Below the pieces are notes generated by a model. It searched no databases. It was not told where the DNA came from and saw only the letters and a program-made list of their open reading frames with translations. From Vitrella brassicaformis (Eukaryota; Sar; Vitrellaceae): DNA of 64,000 bases. The translations under genes and the position numbers were made by a program. This document shows positions 1 to 11,856 of this stretch, one piece after another. Where the stretch lies: NCBI GenBank assembly GCA_001179505.1, contig CDMY01000281.1, positions 65,764 to 129,763 on the forward strand. Direction: 5' to 3'. How positions within the stretch are numbered: position 1 is the stretch's first letter; every line of letters starts with the position of its first letter.

Positions 1-245
1 CGCCCTCACCGCGCCCACGCCCCGGCCCTCCACACGCCAGGGCGCCCTCCCCACAATCAGGTGGTACAGCACGCCGCCAGCCTGCCAGAGGTCGCCGGCA
101 GCCTCATACTGCAGGGGGGGCAGATGCGATGCCGACTGCGGTATGGCTGGAATGAGCCCCGCCTGGCCGAAGTCGGTCAGGCGCAGGTCTAGCTCACGGG
201 TTAGCAGGAGATTGGACAGGCTGATGTTGCTGAACACCCAGAGAC

Positions 246-287
<42 letters not shown>

Positions 288-1046
288 AGAGGGAGGGAGA
301 GTGTTGTTGTGGTTTTGATGGCATGCTTGATTGATGCCTGCCCACGCATCGCACTTACCCGTGTTTGACGTTGTTTTGGTGGAGGAAGTGTATGGTCTGC
401 AGCAGCCGGCGCATCCACGACTGCACCCACAACTCGGGAAGCCCAACACTACCTGAACGAACGAACGCACCAACACCAACACCAACACAGAAAGAGGGAC
501 ACACACAGAGAGAGGGAGAGAGTGAGTGCAGCTGGCTGGCTGGTACGGTACACCTGACCTCTCTGGTGCTGAAAGTTGAGCAGGTATCTCTTGAGGTCGC
601 CATTGTCACAGTACTCGAGCACCAGCCCCTTGTGGTGGCGCGTGTCAAACGCCCCAAGCACGCGGCATATCCCATGGTGCCCAGCGCTCCCCTGGGTCTC
701 GCGCATCGGGTTCGACCACACCAGATTGTGATAGAAAATCTCGTTGTCCACCTGTGTGTGATGCAGACGTAGGACACACAAACCCACTCCATAGGACCAT
801 AGAGCCATGCATGCACTGCCAGTGCTCTCCTGTCGCCCTGTCACCTACTTGTGCGCGCAGCTCCGGCGTGTCCAGCTGGTTCTTTGTGTAGGTCTTGAGA
901 GCGACCGGCCCCGCGTGGCTGGCGCCGTCGGTGTGGAGCACATTGGGCACGGCCCGCCAGACGGTGGCGTGCCGGGTCCCCCCGATGTGCTCCTTGCCGT
1001 GGAAGTTCGAGAGATCAAAGCAGCGCTGCTGCCCGCCGCATTCCAT
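1..1046 (-). CDS. Protein kinase domain protein (5' part; runs off the window), probably catalytically altered
   Basis: Exons read downward: 849-1046, 559-751, 359-452, 1-229 (continues beyond base 1). Phases agree at all three junctions. Kinase subdomains appear in order: the ATP-anchoring Lys in VALKTYTKNQ, a hinge-like LVLEYCDNGDLKRYL, helix E (RRLLQTIHFLHQNNVKH), then HGNISLSNLLL in the catalytic-loop position and LTDFGQAGL as the DFG motif. In canonical kinases the loop is HRDxKxxN. Here Arg is Gly (common in alveolate HGD kinases) and the catalytic Asp is Asn, so the protein may be a pseudokinase or have weak activity. The loop is created by the exon 3/exon 4 junction, so it depends on that splice. 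Start ATG at 1046 is the first Met before the fold; an upstream start is possible. Divergent to the MYB gene. Confidence 0.75.
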
Positions 1047-1249
1047 CGCTCACCGCAAACCCATCACGCCAACGCTATCACAAGACGCCTCACCGAGGCC
1101 CTATCGACGGCCACATGCCTCACAAATGGCTGCAAGTGGCTCATCGCTCTCGTGGCTTAGGGTCCTTGTGAAACGGGATACTGAGAATGGCGAGCTTTTT
1201 TTTGTTGAGGAATTCTTGCGTTGAGGTTTTGAAGGCCTGATTTGATCAG
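1047..1249. promoter_or_regulatory. Shared upstream region of kinase and MYB genes
   Basis: About 200 bases separate two divergent start codons (1046 minus, 1250 plus). Both 5' UTRs and any promoters must lie here. No TATA-like or other motif stands out, so the assignment rests only on gene orientation. Confidence 0.4.
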
Positions 1250-3433
1250 ATGCTGCCGAGCAAGCTCGAGATCGGCAGCATTGCGGCTGCGACAGCGGGT
1301 CTCAAGCGCCTCAGGGGAGAGCCATGCGGGGCAACGAGCGAGTCGCCTCACAAGGTAGGGGAGGTGGGCAGCACGACCCGACCAGAAGGGCAGGCTTCAA
1401 GTTGCCGCAGCGCAATGCCTCACTCCCACGTTGCCGGCCATTTCTGCCGTTGTGTTGACCGTGGGTATATACCGTCTTGCGTGTGTTGCAGAGGCGTTGC
1501 TACAATGTGCCGCTGATGAAGCCGCCCCTGCCCGCCCCTCCGCCGCAGGGCGAAGTGCCAATTGCACCAAACTCTGACAACGGGGCCTCGGTGTGTGAGC
1601 TGACGACAGTCAGTCAGCCGATCGTGGCCGCGCGTGTGTATGTGTGTGTGATGGTCTTCCTTCGTGTGTGTGGGGCTGTTTGTTTGTTGTCAGGGTCGGC
1701 CGGTGCAGGCAGCGTGGAGCAGCGAGGAGGACGCCCACCTGTACCATCTGGTCATTACCTGTGGCTCCAACAGGTGGGCAGTGCAGTGCCGCACAGAGAG
1801 CAGGCAGCGGCGGCGGCTCGGCTGTGGTTCATTCAGACATCCGTGTGCTCTGGCTGGCCTCCCTCCCTCCCTCCCTCCCTCCCTCTGTGTGTTGTGCGTC
1901 CGTCAGGTGGCGCGACGTGGCCGCGGCCCTCAACCACAAGTGGCACAACAACAGGACACGTAAGCTCCTCTTGTGTGCTATGGGCACCCGCCATTCGGCA
2001 TTCCACATCTGTGTCGGTTTGTTCAGCGAAGCACTGCCGTGAGCGTTGGGTGCTGCACGTCGACCCCACCATCAAAAAGTTAGTCTCAGAGCCTTGTGTG
2101 CACCGACTGACTGGCACACAGGCAGGCAGACACATGTGGTTGTGTGCTCTGTGCGCCTGCACTGCACTCAGGGGCGAGTGGACCGAGGAGGAAGACCACC
2201 TCATCGTCGCCAAACAACGAGAATGGGTTCGTCACAGCGAGCCACGACACTTTACTGGTTGTCTGTGTGCGACGGACGTTGCCTGGTTGTGTCGTCTGTG
2301 TGCTCACTCACAGGGCAACTGTTGGGCTGACATCAGCCGTTGTCTGGAGGGCCGTGCGGTGCAGGACGTCAAGAACAGGTGGCACCAGCTGTGGCGGCTC
2401 GCGCAGCGACGCGACTTCCAGTCCATTCAGTTCGACGCCACCGACCCCAAGGAGGACCAACACATAAGGCGTACGCAATGCTTCCCCTGTCTGTGTCTGT
2501 GCTGTTGGATGGATGCCCTTCTGTCTGCCTGGTGTGGTGTGTGTCTGCAGTATCAGCCGTCATCTATATGCTGCACCATGGCCACAGCGCCCCCAAGACC
2601 ACCACCACCACCACCAGCAAGACCAAAGGAACCGCCTCGCCACAAGAAGAAGGAGGAACACCCGGCCCGCTCCCTCCCCTCCCCACACCCCCTTCGATGC
2701 CTCCCCTGCCCTCCCCCTCCCCCGAGCCCTCCCCCTCACTCTCCCCACCCACACACACACACGCCCACGCCACAAGGGGCGGCGGCAACGGCGTGAGCAG
2801 CGACTACCTTAACTACCTCTGGGTCATATCCCTCTTCGAGGCGCAGCTCAACGCCACTCTCGCCAAGGACAAGGACGGCACCAAGGATATTGCTAATGCT
2901 CCTGCTGCTGCTGCTGCCGGCGGTGGGTCGGCAGATGGATCAGCTGGTCCGTTGGAGGGATTGACGGCCAGCGAGCTGATCGAGGCACAGACGAGGTTTG
3001 TGCAGGACTACGTGGGCAGGCAGCTCAGGGAGGGGGGAAGTGGTGGCAGCGGCGGCAGTGGCAGTGGCGGCAGTGGTGGAGGGGACATGCCACTGCACCC
3101 AGGTAAAGTGAGTTGTTGGGTTAGGGTGACTGACGGACGAATGAACAATGGCTGTTCTGTCTGTCCGTCTGTCTGTCTGTGTCTGTGTCTGTGTCTGTTG
3201 TGTCAGCCTTGCGGGCTCTGTCGTCCTTCTCGTCGGCGGCATCGGCTGGTGGTGGTGGAGGGGAAGCTTGCAACCACCTCCCCTTCCCGCCGTCACTCTT
3301 CCCATCACCCGACCCACAACACCCACAGCACCCACACCAGCAACTGGAGCGGCGACTCGGTGTCTCACTCTCGTCGGCAGAAGGTGTCAAGGCGGAGAGG
3401 GGCGTGGCTACGGCGCCACTGGCCTTGTCGTGA
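1250..3433 (+). CDS. R2R3-type MYB/SANT DNA-binding protein
   Basis: Exons: 1250-1354, 1492-1590, 1694-1773, 1907-1959, 2027-2078, 2172-2226, 2314-2470, 2551-3102, 3207-3433; about 459 aa. Two adjacent MYB repeats are split over exons 3-7. Repeat 1 begins AAWSSEEDAHLYHLV and ends KHCRERWVLHVDPTIKK; repeat 2 begins GEWTEEEDHLIVAKQREW and ends VQDVKNRWHQLWR. The regularly spaced Trp residues and the CRERW and KNRW third-helix signatures are typical of MYB proteins and predict sequence-specific DNA binding in the nucleus. The C-terminal half is low complexity (Thr, Pro, Ala, then Gly/Ser runs) with no domain I recognise. It could belong to the c-MYB, CDC5 or SNAPC4 branches; I cannot place it further. 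Confidence 0.85.
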
Positions 3434-4363
3434 CTAAGGACCGGGGGTGTGTGCCCCAAATGTATTTAACGGCGGATGCATGTGTGCCTGTGTCTGTGTC
3501 TGTGTGCGTGTGTGCGCGAACCTCTGTCTCTGCTGCCTGTGAGAGGGTGTATGTGTGTGTGTATCGGTGCTGCACGCACGATTCATCCGATTCTACTTAC
3601 CGAGCGGCCTATTATGCCTGTGACCCCGTAGGTCAGATCAATCGACTTATTTGGTTTGCGACTGATTTGGCTTGTAGTGAGGTGACCGGCGGCCAAGTGA
3701 ACAGAGCAGAGACAGAACAGGACAGGACAGGACACAGCACGACTAAAGTTTTTCCGCGGGCTAGGCTTGTTTCGGTATCCTGAGTACGCGATGGCCCTTG
3801 TTGTCTGCTGGCTGGCTGGCCGATGAGTCAGTCGGTTAAGGTGTGCTCCTAGTGGTATGTGATCCGGATGCCATCACGGAAGTGGATAACAACAATTCAG
3901 TGCTGTATACTTGTCTCTCCTGCACCTTTCTGCTCGTCTGTCTGTTCGTCTGGTGGGGGCGTGTGTTGATGTCGCGTCGGGTGACGATGGCAGACGTGTG
4001 TTACTCCCACATGCGGCCGCCTCCGTCACCAGACGCGCCGGCACCGACACACGCCCCGCACCCGGCCATTGATGGACACACCGATGGCTGGATGTGTGCA
4101 TGTGTTTCTCTCTGTCTGTCTGGGTTTGTGCTGGCTGTGTATGTGTATGTCTGTTCATCCAGACCGACCCATTGAGGCCGGCAGAGAGAGCAAAGACGGT
4201 CATGTGCATAAAATTAAGTGTCTTCCCCCGTTCGTTGACTACGCAACAACGTGACGAGCGAAGCATTCGTGTCGATTTCCACTCTTCTCGGGTCCATCCA
4301 TCCATCCGTCCATCCCTCCATCCATGTGTACACCCCAACAGCATCGGTCGGTCGGTCTGTTGG
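3434..4363. other. Intergenic, simple-repeat rich
   Basis: Region between the convergent 3' ends of the MYB and IMP4 genes. It contains TG/TGTC stretches (around 3480-3560 and 4100-4160) and a CATC run at about 4290-4325. No conserved reading frame seen. Confidence 0.6.
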
Positions 4364-5882
4364 TCAGGCGAGTGCCGCTTTGGGTTTGTTGAAGAATGGC
4401 TTGAGCGACCACTCCACCTCCACGTCGCGCATGTCCACCGAACCCAACTCTATCCGATACAGACGCATCACGAACCTGCACACACAAAAGAGCACAGAAA
4501 CGTACGTATCTCTTGCTCGGTTCGCACCCACCCATCTCTCGCCCCATCGACCCACCTCGGGCCCGCCTCAGTGAGCTGCAACTGCTCCTTCTGCTTCTCT
4601 TCTGCCCTCTCCTTCTTGCCCTTCGGCTGCCTCTCCTTCTTGCCCTTCGGCTGCCTCTCCTTCGCCTCGTCCTTGCCCGTCGCCGCCTGGCCTGCATCCA
4701 CTGCGCACACACACACACACACCAACAACAACAACAGCACACATGGTACACGCCCTGTGTGTCTTCCTTCCCCGGTTGCGTGACTGACCGGCAGCAGCAG
4801 CAGCAGCAGCAGCAGCCTCTCCTCCGCCGGGCTTTGCCTTTGCCCACGTGTGGTGTCTGAAGTGGATGAAGTCGCCCTGGTTGATGAAGCTCATGCACCG
4901 CTGGCCAAGCGGCGCCGCCGGCGGGAACAGGTGCTTCAGGATCGTTTCGACGCGACGACCCAGCTTCGACTCGAACTGGTGGAAGATCAAGTGCGGGGAG
5001 ACCTGCAGACCAGACACACACCACATCCCGAGGGAGGGAGAAGGGATGGGATGAGCGAGCGTCTCGTCTGCCGTCCACCCTCCGTGCTTCTCACACACAC
5101 ACTTCTGAGATGTTTGGCGGCTTCTTGGGCAGGTCGTGCCGCAGGGCCACCTCAGACAGACCGAAGTAGGCCGTGGGGCCATACGGCAGGTGGGAAACGA
5201 TCAGCCCATCAGGCTCGCCTTCAGAACAAAGATGCATCCAATGAAAGCCAACACGACCACAGACAAAATTTTCCAGATGGATAGATATCACCTCCCTCCC
5301 TCCCTCCCTCCGACCCTCTGTGCGTGCGCACCTCTGTGCTCGTGAACAATGACTAGATCTGTGACGTCGTTTGTTTGGCAGAGTCGCACGAGGTCCTTGA
5401 GGATGTAGGCACCGCGGTTGATGCGCTGGGAGGTGGGGAACAGCAGCCGCAGCTCCTTGGCAAACTGCGCCAGCCGGCTAGACGGGTCGCGCGCCGTCGT
5501 TATCAGCACCTTCGGGTCTTTCACTCCTGCAGGCCAGTCAGTCGGTCAAGACACACACACACCACACAGACAGAGGCAGCAACAGCCGAGAAATGGGGCT
5601 CAGTCGTCCATCGTGGCATCGCGGTCTGGCATCTCATCTACCTCTACCTGCGTAGGCGTATTCGTCGTCGATCTGCGAGCGCATCTGCATGGTCCGGTCA
5701 TCGTCGAGGTCCAGCGTGGGCCTCAGCCGCTTGTCGGCGCCCCTGAGCTCGGTGGGAATGCTCTTGCCGCCCTCGAGGGCGTCCTTGAGCTTCCGCTTGC
5801 GGTCGCTCACGGCGCGCTCCTTGTCCTCGATGCTCTTGCGGTAGAGATACTCCTTCCGCAGACGAACGTTCCGACGCAACAT
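4364..5882 (-). CDS. IMP4: U3 small nucleolar ribonucleoprotein IMP4 (Brix domain)
   Basis: Exons downward: 5648-5882, 5332-5526, 5103-5218, 4789-5002, 4556-4700, 4364-4475; 338 aa, near the usual IMP4 length. The N-terminus MLRRNVRLRKEYLYRKS is the IMP4 signature. A Brix (sigma70-like) fold follows: KVLITTARDPSSRL, LPYGPTAYFGLSEV, KLGRRVETILKHLFP, GDFIHFRHHTWAK, and RLYRIELGSVDMRDVEVEW near the end. IMP4 works with IMP3 and MPP10 in the U3 snoRNP to process the 5' external spacer and 18S rRNA in the nucleolus. Between FRHHTWAK and GPRF the usual short acidic loop is replaced by a polyalanine run (encoded by a CTG-type triplet repeat at 4791-4815) and a duplicated RQPKGKKE-like basic segment. 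Identification is firm. Confidence 0.95.
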
Positions 5883-6246
5883 GCTGACCGATGATGTCAG
5901 GAGGGGCAGATTTCGGTCGAATCAGGTGCAGGGAGAGCAAGCACAGAGAGGGAGGAGAGGCTGTGCGGAGGACGAAGACCAGGCGAGCTCAATGTGCGAG
6001 CTGAGTCGACCTTCTGCGAGAGTAGACGTCGCTTGGGCAGCTGTTGACAATCCTGTGATCTGTTTCATCATTACTTCGGTTGGCTTGGCTCCTCGGTGTT
6101 TGTGTCTTTCTTGTGTCGATACGGCTGGCTGCTGGTGACTGTGGTGCCTGAGTGAGTGATTGTTGCTGTTGGATAGTAGATGAAGGCGGCACCATGGCGT
6201 GCTGCTCGACGGGCGTCGTAACCGGCACAGCGCGGCAGGCACCACC
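5883..6246. promoter_or_regulatory. Divergent upstream region, IMP4 / unknown protein gene
   Basis: 364 bases between opposite start codons. No clear motif. An open frame from ATG 6194 crosses most of its 3' end but goes out of frame after the first splice of the downstream gene, so it is not treated as coding. Confidence 0.4.
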
Positions 6247-7444
6247 ATGGCGACAAGTAAGTGAAGTCCTGGCACAGATCACATCGCACACAGCAAAGCA
6301 CAGCACTGCTGACACACACACTTGCCTGTCTGTCTGTCTGTCTATCTGTCTGTGTGTGTGTGTGGTTTGTCAAAGGGACTCGGACTTTGTTTGTGGGACT
6401 TGACGGCGAGGAGTTCTTAGTCATCCGTCCCGACGGCGAGGAGTCCCGGCTGTGCAGATCCATCAAATCAGAGCTGCACGCCAGGTGCGCCGGCGTCAGC
6501 ATAGAGTTCGTGCAGCCATACGGCCGACGAGACCACCCCTATCGACTGCTCCCCGGCTGCCCCTCCGTATGGCTCGCTCTCAAGCGCCGACCGGTTCTCA
6601 ACTCCTCGGCGACCGACAGCCGCAAGAGGCCGCGGTCCACACCGGCGGCATCGGAGGACCTCGCAACCACCAGAGAGCTGCTGAGGAAAGGTACACAGCC
6701 CCCCCCCCCCCCCCCCCCCCNNNNNNNNNNNNNNNNNNNNNNNNNNNNNNNNNNNNNNNNNNNNNNNNNNNNNNNNNNNNNNNNNNNNNNNNNNNNNNNN
6801 NNNNNNNNNNNNNNNNNNNNNNNNNNNNNNNNNNNNNNNNNNNNNNNNNNNNNNNNNNNNNNNNNNNNNNNNNNNNNNNNNNNNNNNNNNNNNNNNNNNN
6901 NNNNNNNNNNNNNNNNNNNNNNNNNNNNNNNNNNNNNNNNNNNNNNNNNNNNNNNNNNNNNNNNNNNNNNNNNNNNNNNNNNNNNNNNNNNNNNNNNNNN
7001 NNNNNNNNNNNNNNNNNNNNACAGCCCCCCCCCCCCCCTCCCCACACACACATGGACACGCAGAAACCTAGGGGGTTGCTGTTGTCTACTGATTTGTTAG
7101 TGCGTACGCATCGGTATCTGCCGCCCGAAACCGAATCGCCCGACTCGAGCACGGTGTCGGGGGAGGCGGCCGATGACGTCCAGACGGGCGCCAGCAGGGC
7201 GTGGGCACGATCACAGCTGGTGCCCTCAAACACACCCGTGTGGCTTTTGAGCGTGGGGCTGTATACGCCCGGCCGGCCGCCAGACCCCCCTCTGGCGCCG
7301 GGGGCCAACCTGGGCATCCTGGAGCTAGAGATGGAGGGCGGCGCCGACACTCTCACCATCCTGACGCTGGACGTCACTTTCAACGGTGAGGGAGGGAGAG
7401 CGACCGATCCGATAGATATGCACAGCCAGGGCAGGCTTCCGACA

Positions 7445-7477
<33 letters not shown>

Positions 7478-8947
7478 CGTGTGTTTTGCAGACGACATTG
7501 CCCAGTCCACGGTCAACGAGGCGACAATGACGTGGATGGTGCGTCACCTCCGGCAGCTGGCGGGAGTGAGTGATGCCAAGGACGAGAATGCCGCTGCAAA
7601 GGAGGACAAGGAAGCGGCGCAGCAGCCGATGATCCCCTCATGTGACCTTCGCAGCCTCTTCTTCTGCGGCGCGCGGCCGGCAGTCGACACATCGCCGGCC
7701 AGCGCCACAGGCGGCTCCCGACAGAGGCTCGGGCCAAGGATTGACTTCAACCAGCCGCCGCACCCCCTGCCCTTCACCCTCCCCACTCCGTCCACACGCC
7801 GCTACCCCGGGCCCTTCGTGGACGTGGACATCCACAACGTGCCTCTCCCTCCCGTCGACTCGCCCGTCCCCTCAGCCGTCACTGCAATGAGCGATGACCT
7901 CTCCCCGCCGCCCAGTGAGCAGATGCCGTTCGGAACAAGCTTGCGGGAACCCAGGCGGCCGCCGAGAGGCGAGATCGAGGGCGAGGAGGGGGAGGGTGCA
8001 GGGGAGAGTGAGATCCCTGAAGGTGAGGGCGACGTGGGCGACGCTGAGGAGAAGCTCGGAGACACTCTATTGCCCAGGCCGCGGTCGGCGTACCCCCGCG
8101 CTCCAGGGATGCCATCTTGGAGGCGGGGGTACGAGACGCCGACCACCAAGGCGCCGTCACTATTCGTGGGAGACCTCACCCTCGACTCGCAACGGTCGTC
8201 AAGGATGTCCACCCACACACCAGGGGAGGCGGCGACGGGGGCCGTGCCGACCGGTCCCAATGCCCGGCAGGAGAGCCTACCCTGCCATTTGATCTATCTG
8301 TCGTGCTGCGTGGGGCTGGCCGGCCCTGTGGACCACGCGAGGCTGATAGAGGGGTCCGGCCGGCGGCGGCGGCGCGACGGCGACCGGTACGAGTGGAAGA
8401 TCTCTGACTCCCACTCACCTGTGTCGCGGAATGGCGACAGGATGGCCAACATCGAAGACCTCACCTCGCCAATACCGTAAGTAACCACCTCACCACGCCA
8501 GCCACACCAAACGACACGACCCAGAACAACGAACGATCCACCGTCTTGTCTGTCTTGTGTGTTGCCTGCAGGATTGAGGGGGCCATGGGGCCGTGGTCTC
8601 CCGGACCGTGGAGCCCTGTGGGTCGGCCGCGGAAGGCGCCCCCGCTGACGGAGAGCTCGGGGTACATGTCATGGAAAGGGGCCAGGAGGGAGGCGGACGA
8701 GCAGATGTCGCCGCTGTCGCCCTCGATGGAGCAGCGCATCCCCAGCATCGCCACACTCACTGTCGAAGTGGCCGTCAAAAGCGACTGGTACGTGGGGAGG
8801 GAAGCCATGGACGGACGTGATTTGTGGATGGATGGACCATCTGTCTGTCTGTCTGTCTGTCTGTGTGGTGTGTGTGGTGTCAGGGAGAATGAGAGTGAGC
8901 TTCAGGGAGGGAACCTCAGCGGCAGCATGCCGTCCACACCGAGATGA
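6247..8947 (+). CDS. Conserved-looking protein of unknown function (spans assembly gap)
   Basis: Exons: 6247-6256, 6376-6690, 7101-7385, 7492-8476, 8572-8787, 8884-8947; at least 624 aa. The first exon is only 10 bases (ATG plus seven); its phase is the only one that opens MATRTRTLFVGLDGEEFLV. I see no known domain. The N-terminal ~75 residues have a compact hydrophobic pattern (FVGLDGEEFLVIRPD, VSIEFVQPYG), and exon 3 has another structured stretch (LGILELEMEGGADTLTI). The large exon is rich in Pro, Glu and Ser and is probably disordered; the C-terminal exons (SPGPWSPVGRP, SIATLTVEVAVKS) are more ordered. An N gap (6721-7020) lies in the intron after exon 2, so an extra exon may be hidden. 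No membrane segment or signal peptide is evident. Confidence 0.6.
6703..7038. other. Assembly gap flanked by poly-C runs
   Basis: 300 Ns (6721-7020) sit between C homopolymers. The sequence before the gap (ACAGCCCCC...) is repeated just after it, so the gap may hide a collapsed or duplicated C-rich tract inside an intron. Confidence 0.95.
7449..7491 (+). repeat. (TG)n tract directly before a 3' splice site
   Basis: An uninterrupted TG run followed by CCGTGTGTTTTGCAG and exon 4 of the unknown protein gene. It is one of many similar tracts at intron 3' ends in the window. Confidence 0.85.
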
Positions 8948-11856
8948 ACGAATCGATGAGTCGAAGAGTCAGTGAGTGAGTGAGTGTGTCTGATGAGTGA
9001 GTGAGGCAGGCGGCCAGTCCATCCATCCATGCCGTGCCCGTGGGTTCCCATGGGTGTGGTGTGAGGTGAGAGGGCGGGGCAGACAGATTGCGCGCGGCCC
9101 TCAGGCTCTTTTTCGTACGCTCACTACACATACACACAGGCCTTTTTCAACCATCCCACACACCTCACACACCCCACACACCAACACAGCGCAGCACAGA
9201 GAGCACAGAGAGTCTCTGGCGCGCTGTGCTCGTGTTGCGTGTCTGTCTGTCTGTCTGCTGGTCCCTCTGTCTGTCTGTCTGTCTGTCTGTCCATCTGTCG
9301 ATTGCGTACTTGGGTGTGTAGACCGTAGCAAAGACTCCGCGCGAAATGCACGTGGCGGGCATTTGCGCAATTAGACCAACCGACCGACCGAATGAATTGG
9401 CAGGAGACGAGGGAGACGGGAGCGAGCGAGATCAGCTGGTGTATTTCACAGCATCGATCGACAGGGTGGAGGGAGGGATGGCCGCTTGCGATAGATGGGC
9501 AGGCAGAAAGGTCTCCGTCTGTCGAGCGGGCGAGCGGACGGGCGGCAAGTGCTTTGTCGTTTTGTACTTGTGTGCATCATTGATCGATCCATCTGTCCAT
9601 CCGTCCATCCATCCATGCATGCATGCGGCGTTCATTCGTTTCTGGGTCTTTTCCCCCGTCTGCCTGTCTGTCTGCCTGTCTGTCTGTCTGTCTGCCTGTC
9701 TGTCTGTCTGCCTGTCTGTCTGTCTTAATACCAGCTGCTTCGCTTCACTGACTGATCCATGCATGATTCGTTGGGTCCCTACCTCCTTCTCTGTTGGTAT
9801 CCTTCTCTCCGTGTGCTGTGTGGTGTCGTTATGGGGGATGGGGTGGGGTGTGAGTTTTGTCACTGACGGTCGATTCTCTGTCTAACCTCCATCCACATGG
9901 CTGGCTGGCTGCTGGCTTGGCTGCCCTGCCCCCAGAGGGAATGGATGGATGGATGGATGGGTGGATGGAGGTGGAATGCTTTCAATGTGATGTGCGCGTG
10001 GCGGGTGGAGGGAGGGGGGGAGGGAGGGATGGTGCTGCCCTAAACCTTGTGTCCCTGTGTGTGTGTGTGTGTGGATACCTCTGTGCATTTCGGCCGCTCT
10101 CTTACATACAAACAAGCATACCTTCTACACTCTCGCTGACCACACGGACGGGCACATTTGGTTATCCCTCCCTCTCATTCTCCTTCTCTCTGCCTGTCTG
10201 CCTGTCTTCCTGCCTGTGTGTGTGTGTGCATGATTGCCTTTATCAGTCAGTCTGTCTGTCTGTCTGATTGCGTGGCATTGAATGCACTGCATGGTTCCAT
10301 GAGCGTCTCGTGTGTTTAGTGTGTGATCTGTGCGATGGATGGATGGATGAGCATGCCCTGCAGAGGTGCAGCAATGCGTTGTCTGTCTCTCTCCCTCTCT
10401 CCCTTCCTCTCTCCCTCCCTCTCTCTCTGTGTCCATTCTAAGTCTTTTCTCGCTCGCTGTCCGGCACGTCACATCACGTCTATCTGCCCGTCAGTCAGTC
10501 TGTCTGTCTGTCTGTCTCGGCTTGCAGCAATGTGCCAGGCGACAGGTGCACCATAGACAGCATTTCTGTCACCACCCGGCAGGCAGGCAGGGACAGCCGT
10601 CATTGCTGTCCTTCTTGCCATCCATCCATCCATCCATCCCATTCCACGTCACTCCATGTATGGGTCTTGCTTGCTTCCGTGTCTAATTGATCAGTCAGTG
10701 GTCTTGCTTACTTGTGTGTGTACTGTCTACACAGACACACAACACATACATGCATACGTACAATTGTGATGGATTTGTTTGGAGTGGCATGGCATGGCAT
10801 GGCATGGGCGAGTCGATATCGCACGCAGCCCATCGTACGTCACGGCGACGTGTCTGTCGTAGGAACTCAGCAACTACTCACTCAGTCAGTACACAGTACA
10901 CTCTCACGTATGGTTGGTATGGGCGTACGCGTCACCATTTTTATTTATCGGCTACATGAATGGATGGATGTGTGGTCAATGGTCAATGGTCAATGGCTGC
11001 ATGCGCTGTGTGTTGCATTCCATTGGGGGAGGGGAGGGGCGGGCTGGGTGGCTGTGTGTGCGTGAGGGTATCCATCTCATGTCATCTCATGTCATCTCAT
11101 CTCTCTTGCAAGCAAGTGTGTCTGCTGTGTAAGAGTGTGTGACACTGTGTGTGTGTGTGATTGTTTGCCTATGTATGCGTGTATGCGTGTATGCCCGCCC
11201 GTATTGTATGTGCGCCTTAGTGTCTGTCTGTCTGTCTGTCTGCCTGCGTGTGCGTGTGCCACAATGCCATGGATCCATGGCCAGGTGAGCCTGCCTTCAA
11301 AGCGAGAGGGAGGGCGCCTGCGCGTACTTACATCACATTCCATTCCATTCCATAACATGTGTGGTCGTCGGTCGATCAGTGTGTGTGCCTGCGGGGGGGC
11401 CGGGTGGATTGGTACCTGTAGGCCTCGGTAGGTGGTATTGATTGCTTGACGCCCCGCCCCCCAGCGAGATCTGTAAGGACGGACGGACGAACAGGTGCAA
11501 GGCAAGGCAAGGCAAGGCAAGGCGGGGCGGGGCGTGTGTGGTCGTATACATCGTACGTACGTGTAGGTCTCTATCTGTGTGTGTACCTTACGGACGGGCG
11601 GACGGATGGACGCTCTACCACACACACATGGCATTGCACAAGACAGTCAAGCTGTCGATGAATGGATGGATGGATGGAACAATATTGTCTTGGCCATCAT
11701 CATCAGCAAAGTGATCCCGACTCTGTGGTGTCGATCCAGAAACTTTATTGATGGACACCGAAATCCGAGCAATCGCGGCCCAACTACTAATTCGCATGCA
11801 TGCACGCCGCGTGGGGGGCCCACCGTCTCCGTATTTGCGTGGTAGCACACCAAGCC
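8948..11856. other. 2.9 kb gene desert of tandem simple repeats
   Basis: No exon chain could be built on either strand. The region holds TCTG runs (about 9240-9295, 9655-9725, 10250-10265, 10500-10520, 11220-11245), ATGG/CATC runs (9590-9615, 9940-9970, 10620-10645, 11660-11680), a GGCAT repeat (10784-10806), TCAATGG (10974-10994) and TCATGTCATC (11078-11100) short tandems, and AAGGC (11500-11525). Long open frames here are translations of repeats (Cys/Leu/Ser/Val, Thr/Asp/Arg or His/Thr) and not genes. It probably contains the 3' end of the upstream transcript and the promoter of the secreted-protein gene. Confidence 0.7.

Noticed and set aside
2577-2790. Minus-strand Gly/Val-rich frames over the MYB gene
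   Set aside because: They are the complement of the Pro/Thr-rich MYB coding exon.
9239-9725. Open frames over TCTG/CAGA repeats on both strands
   Set aside because: Translations are only repeat patterns (Leu-Ser-Val-Cys or Asp-Arg-Gln-Thr); no splice logic or conservation.
9240-9725. Possible CRISPR array from repeated 4-base units
   Set aside because: There are no unique spacers of regular length, and the genome is eukaryotic.
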